Shown here in pieces: positions 5,435-6,024 of a stretch of DNA of 6,024 nucleotides. A program made the position numbers and the translations under genes. The stretch spans positions 1 to 6,024 of the forward strand of contig JANQTK010000095.1 in assembly GCA_030731695.1 (NCBI GenBank), written 5' to 3'. Numbering within the stretch: the first letter of the stretch is position 1; each line of letters starts with the position of its first letter. The stretch comes from Polaribacter sp. (GTDB taxonomy: Bacteria > Bacteroidota > Bacteroidia > Flavobacteriales > Flavobacteriaceae). The notes under the pieces were generated by a model that worked only from the letters and a program-made list of their open reading frames with translations, did no database searches and was not told the DNA's origin.

Positions 5435-6024
5435 TTAATTGGATTTAATTGGTTTAATAGCAGTTTGTCTTTCATTGACATATTCAAAAGTATTATTTCC
5501 AAAAAATCCTGCTTCCTCTAACATGATTCTGATGTCTTTATTCCATTCTTTAATGGCAACTGTGGTATTCAATTCAATAGCATACACTGTGTTTTTGTGC
5601 AAAGGATAATCCCCATTAAAAGGCACTCCGTTTTGTGAATCCCACATGCCAATTGTGGTGCCTGCACTGTGTCCAAAAGTCCCTAAAGGATGTGTATAAA
5701 TAGAAGGTCGTAAACCTTCATTTTTTCCTTGAGATAAAGAAGTTGCTAAGATTTCATTTCCCGTTTTTCCAATACTCATGTTTGATGTTAAAATATCTTG
5801 CACACGATTTCCGTCAGCAAAAGCTGCTTTTAAAAATCCAGGAACTTTGTTTTCATCCTTTTTCAAAACGTAGGCATGTTGCTGACAATCTGTATTTAAA
5901 CCTATGTAAGTGATACCAAAATCGCAATGTAATAAATCGCCTTCTTGAATAATATCTTCTTCTTTTTGTTTTGAAAAAGATTCAATATGCGATTTTAAAG
6001 CTTCGTTATTTCTTTGCACATCAA
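5435..6024 (-). CDS. M24-family metallopeptidase (Xaa-Pro aminopeptidase-like), 5'-truncated by window edge
   Basis: The C-terminal catalytic domain of a pita-bread-fold metallopeptidase, cytoplasmic as far as can be seen. Numbering from the codon at 6017-6019, the five expected metal ligands are present: D33 in LLHCDFG, D44 in NTDCQQ, H117 in FGHSAG, E149 in AIELN, and E168 or E169 in MLEE. H110 in THPLG is also a conserved-looking histidine. The ending ERQTAIKPI resembles a family of bacterial proteins annotated as M24 or aminopeptidase P family. The frame stays open to the window end, and its first in-window potential start is only a GTG (6017-6019), so the true start lies beyond base 6024. 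Exact substrate is uncertain: proline-specific dipeptide or aminopeptidase activity is the family expectation. The TAA at 5435-5437 is separated from the tag ATG by one base, indicating a shared transcript. No link in function to DNA repair is obvious. Confidence 0.9.
   Translation of the reverse strand, partial: DVQRNNEALKSHIESFSKQKEEDIIQEGDLLHCDFGITYIGLNTDCQQHAYVLKKDENKVPGFLKAAFADGNRVQDILTSNMSIGKTGNEILATSLSQGKNEGLRPSIYTHPLGTFGHSAGTTIGMWDSQNGVPFNGDYPLHKNTVYAIELNTTVAIKEWNKDIRIMLEEAGFFGNNTFEYVNERQTAIKPIKSN

Noticed and set aside
5434..5502. A longer tag reading frame starting at 5502 (211 residues).
   Set aside because: It would overlap the M24 peptidase coding region by 68 nt, and the extra 23 residues have no counterpart in Tag. 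The ATG at 5431-5433 gives the conserved MKQRCFW start.
6017..6019. GTG as the start of the M24 peptidase.
   Set aside because: The frame stays open to the window edge, and the encoded part lacks sequence expected before the first metal ligand, so the gene very likely begins outside the window.
1..6024. Mobile element, CRISPR array, tRNA or phage-related system.
   Set aside because: No transposase or integrase, terminal inverted repeats, spaced direct repeats or cloverleaf-like sequence could be seen on either strand.

Overview
The window is about 6 kb of A+T-rich DNA. It reads as ordinary chromosome from a member of the Bacteroidota, most likely a flavobacterium (family Flavobacteriaceae). 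The evidence is the low G+C content, the absence of Shine-Dalgarno sequences before the starts, one clean Bacteroidota-type promoter (TTG, 17 nt, TAAATTTG), two signal peptides that appear to leave glutamine at the mature N-terminus, and protein sequences of flavobacterial character. Genus cannot be fixed from the window alone.

Layout from left to right. (1) The 3' part of a branched-chain amino acid aminotransferase gene (ilvE, + strand), entering from outside the window and closed by a strong intrinsic terminator at about 912-953. (2) A + strand group of three closely spaced genes at 995-4119: a 66-residue YjdI-like iron-sulfur protein, an exported 813-residue glycoside hydrolase family 2 enzyme (probably a beta-galactosidase), and a small exported NTF2-like/lumazine-binding-like protein only 7 nt downstream. 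(3) A convergent MazG/PRA-PH-like nucleotide pyrophosphohydrolase gene on the - strand, whose stop lies 3 nt from the preceding stop. (4) A 122-nt divergent intergenic region holding the promoter of a 68-residue two-helix membrane protein (+). (5) A - strand pair: an M24-family metallopeptidase (5' end outside the window) followed, after a single base, by 3-methyladenine DNA glycosylase I (tag).

Most of this is housekeeping: amino acid synthesis, nucleotide-pool sanitation, DNA alkylation repair and peptide turnover. The accessory-looking part is the exported GH2 with its exported NTF2-like partner. It has no SusC/SusD pair, sulfatase, regulator or second carbohydrate enzyme beside it in this window, so it looks like a stand-alone glycosidase rather than part of a visible polysaccharide utilization locus.

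I find no mobile element, CRISPR array, tRNA, rRNA or large repeat, and no stretch over 300 nt without a gene. I do not see a convincing undescribed system. The points most worth a second look are the GH2/NTF2-like pair, the three-cysteine ferredoxin-like protein, the uncharacterised membrane protein behind a near-ideal promoter, and the one-base junction between the peptidase and tag.
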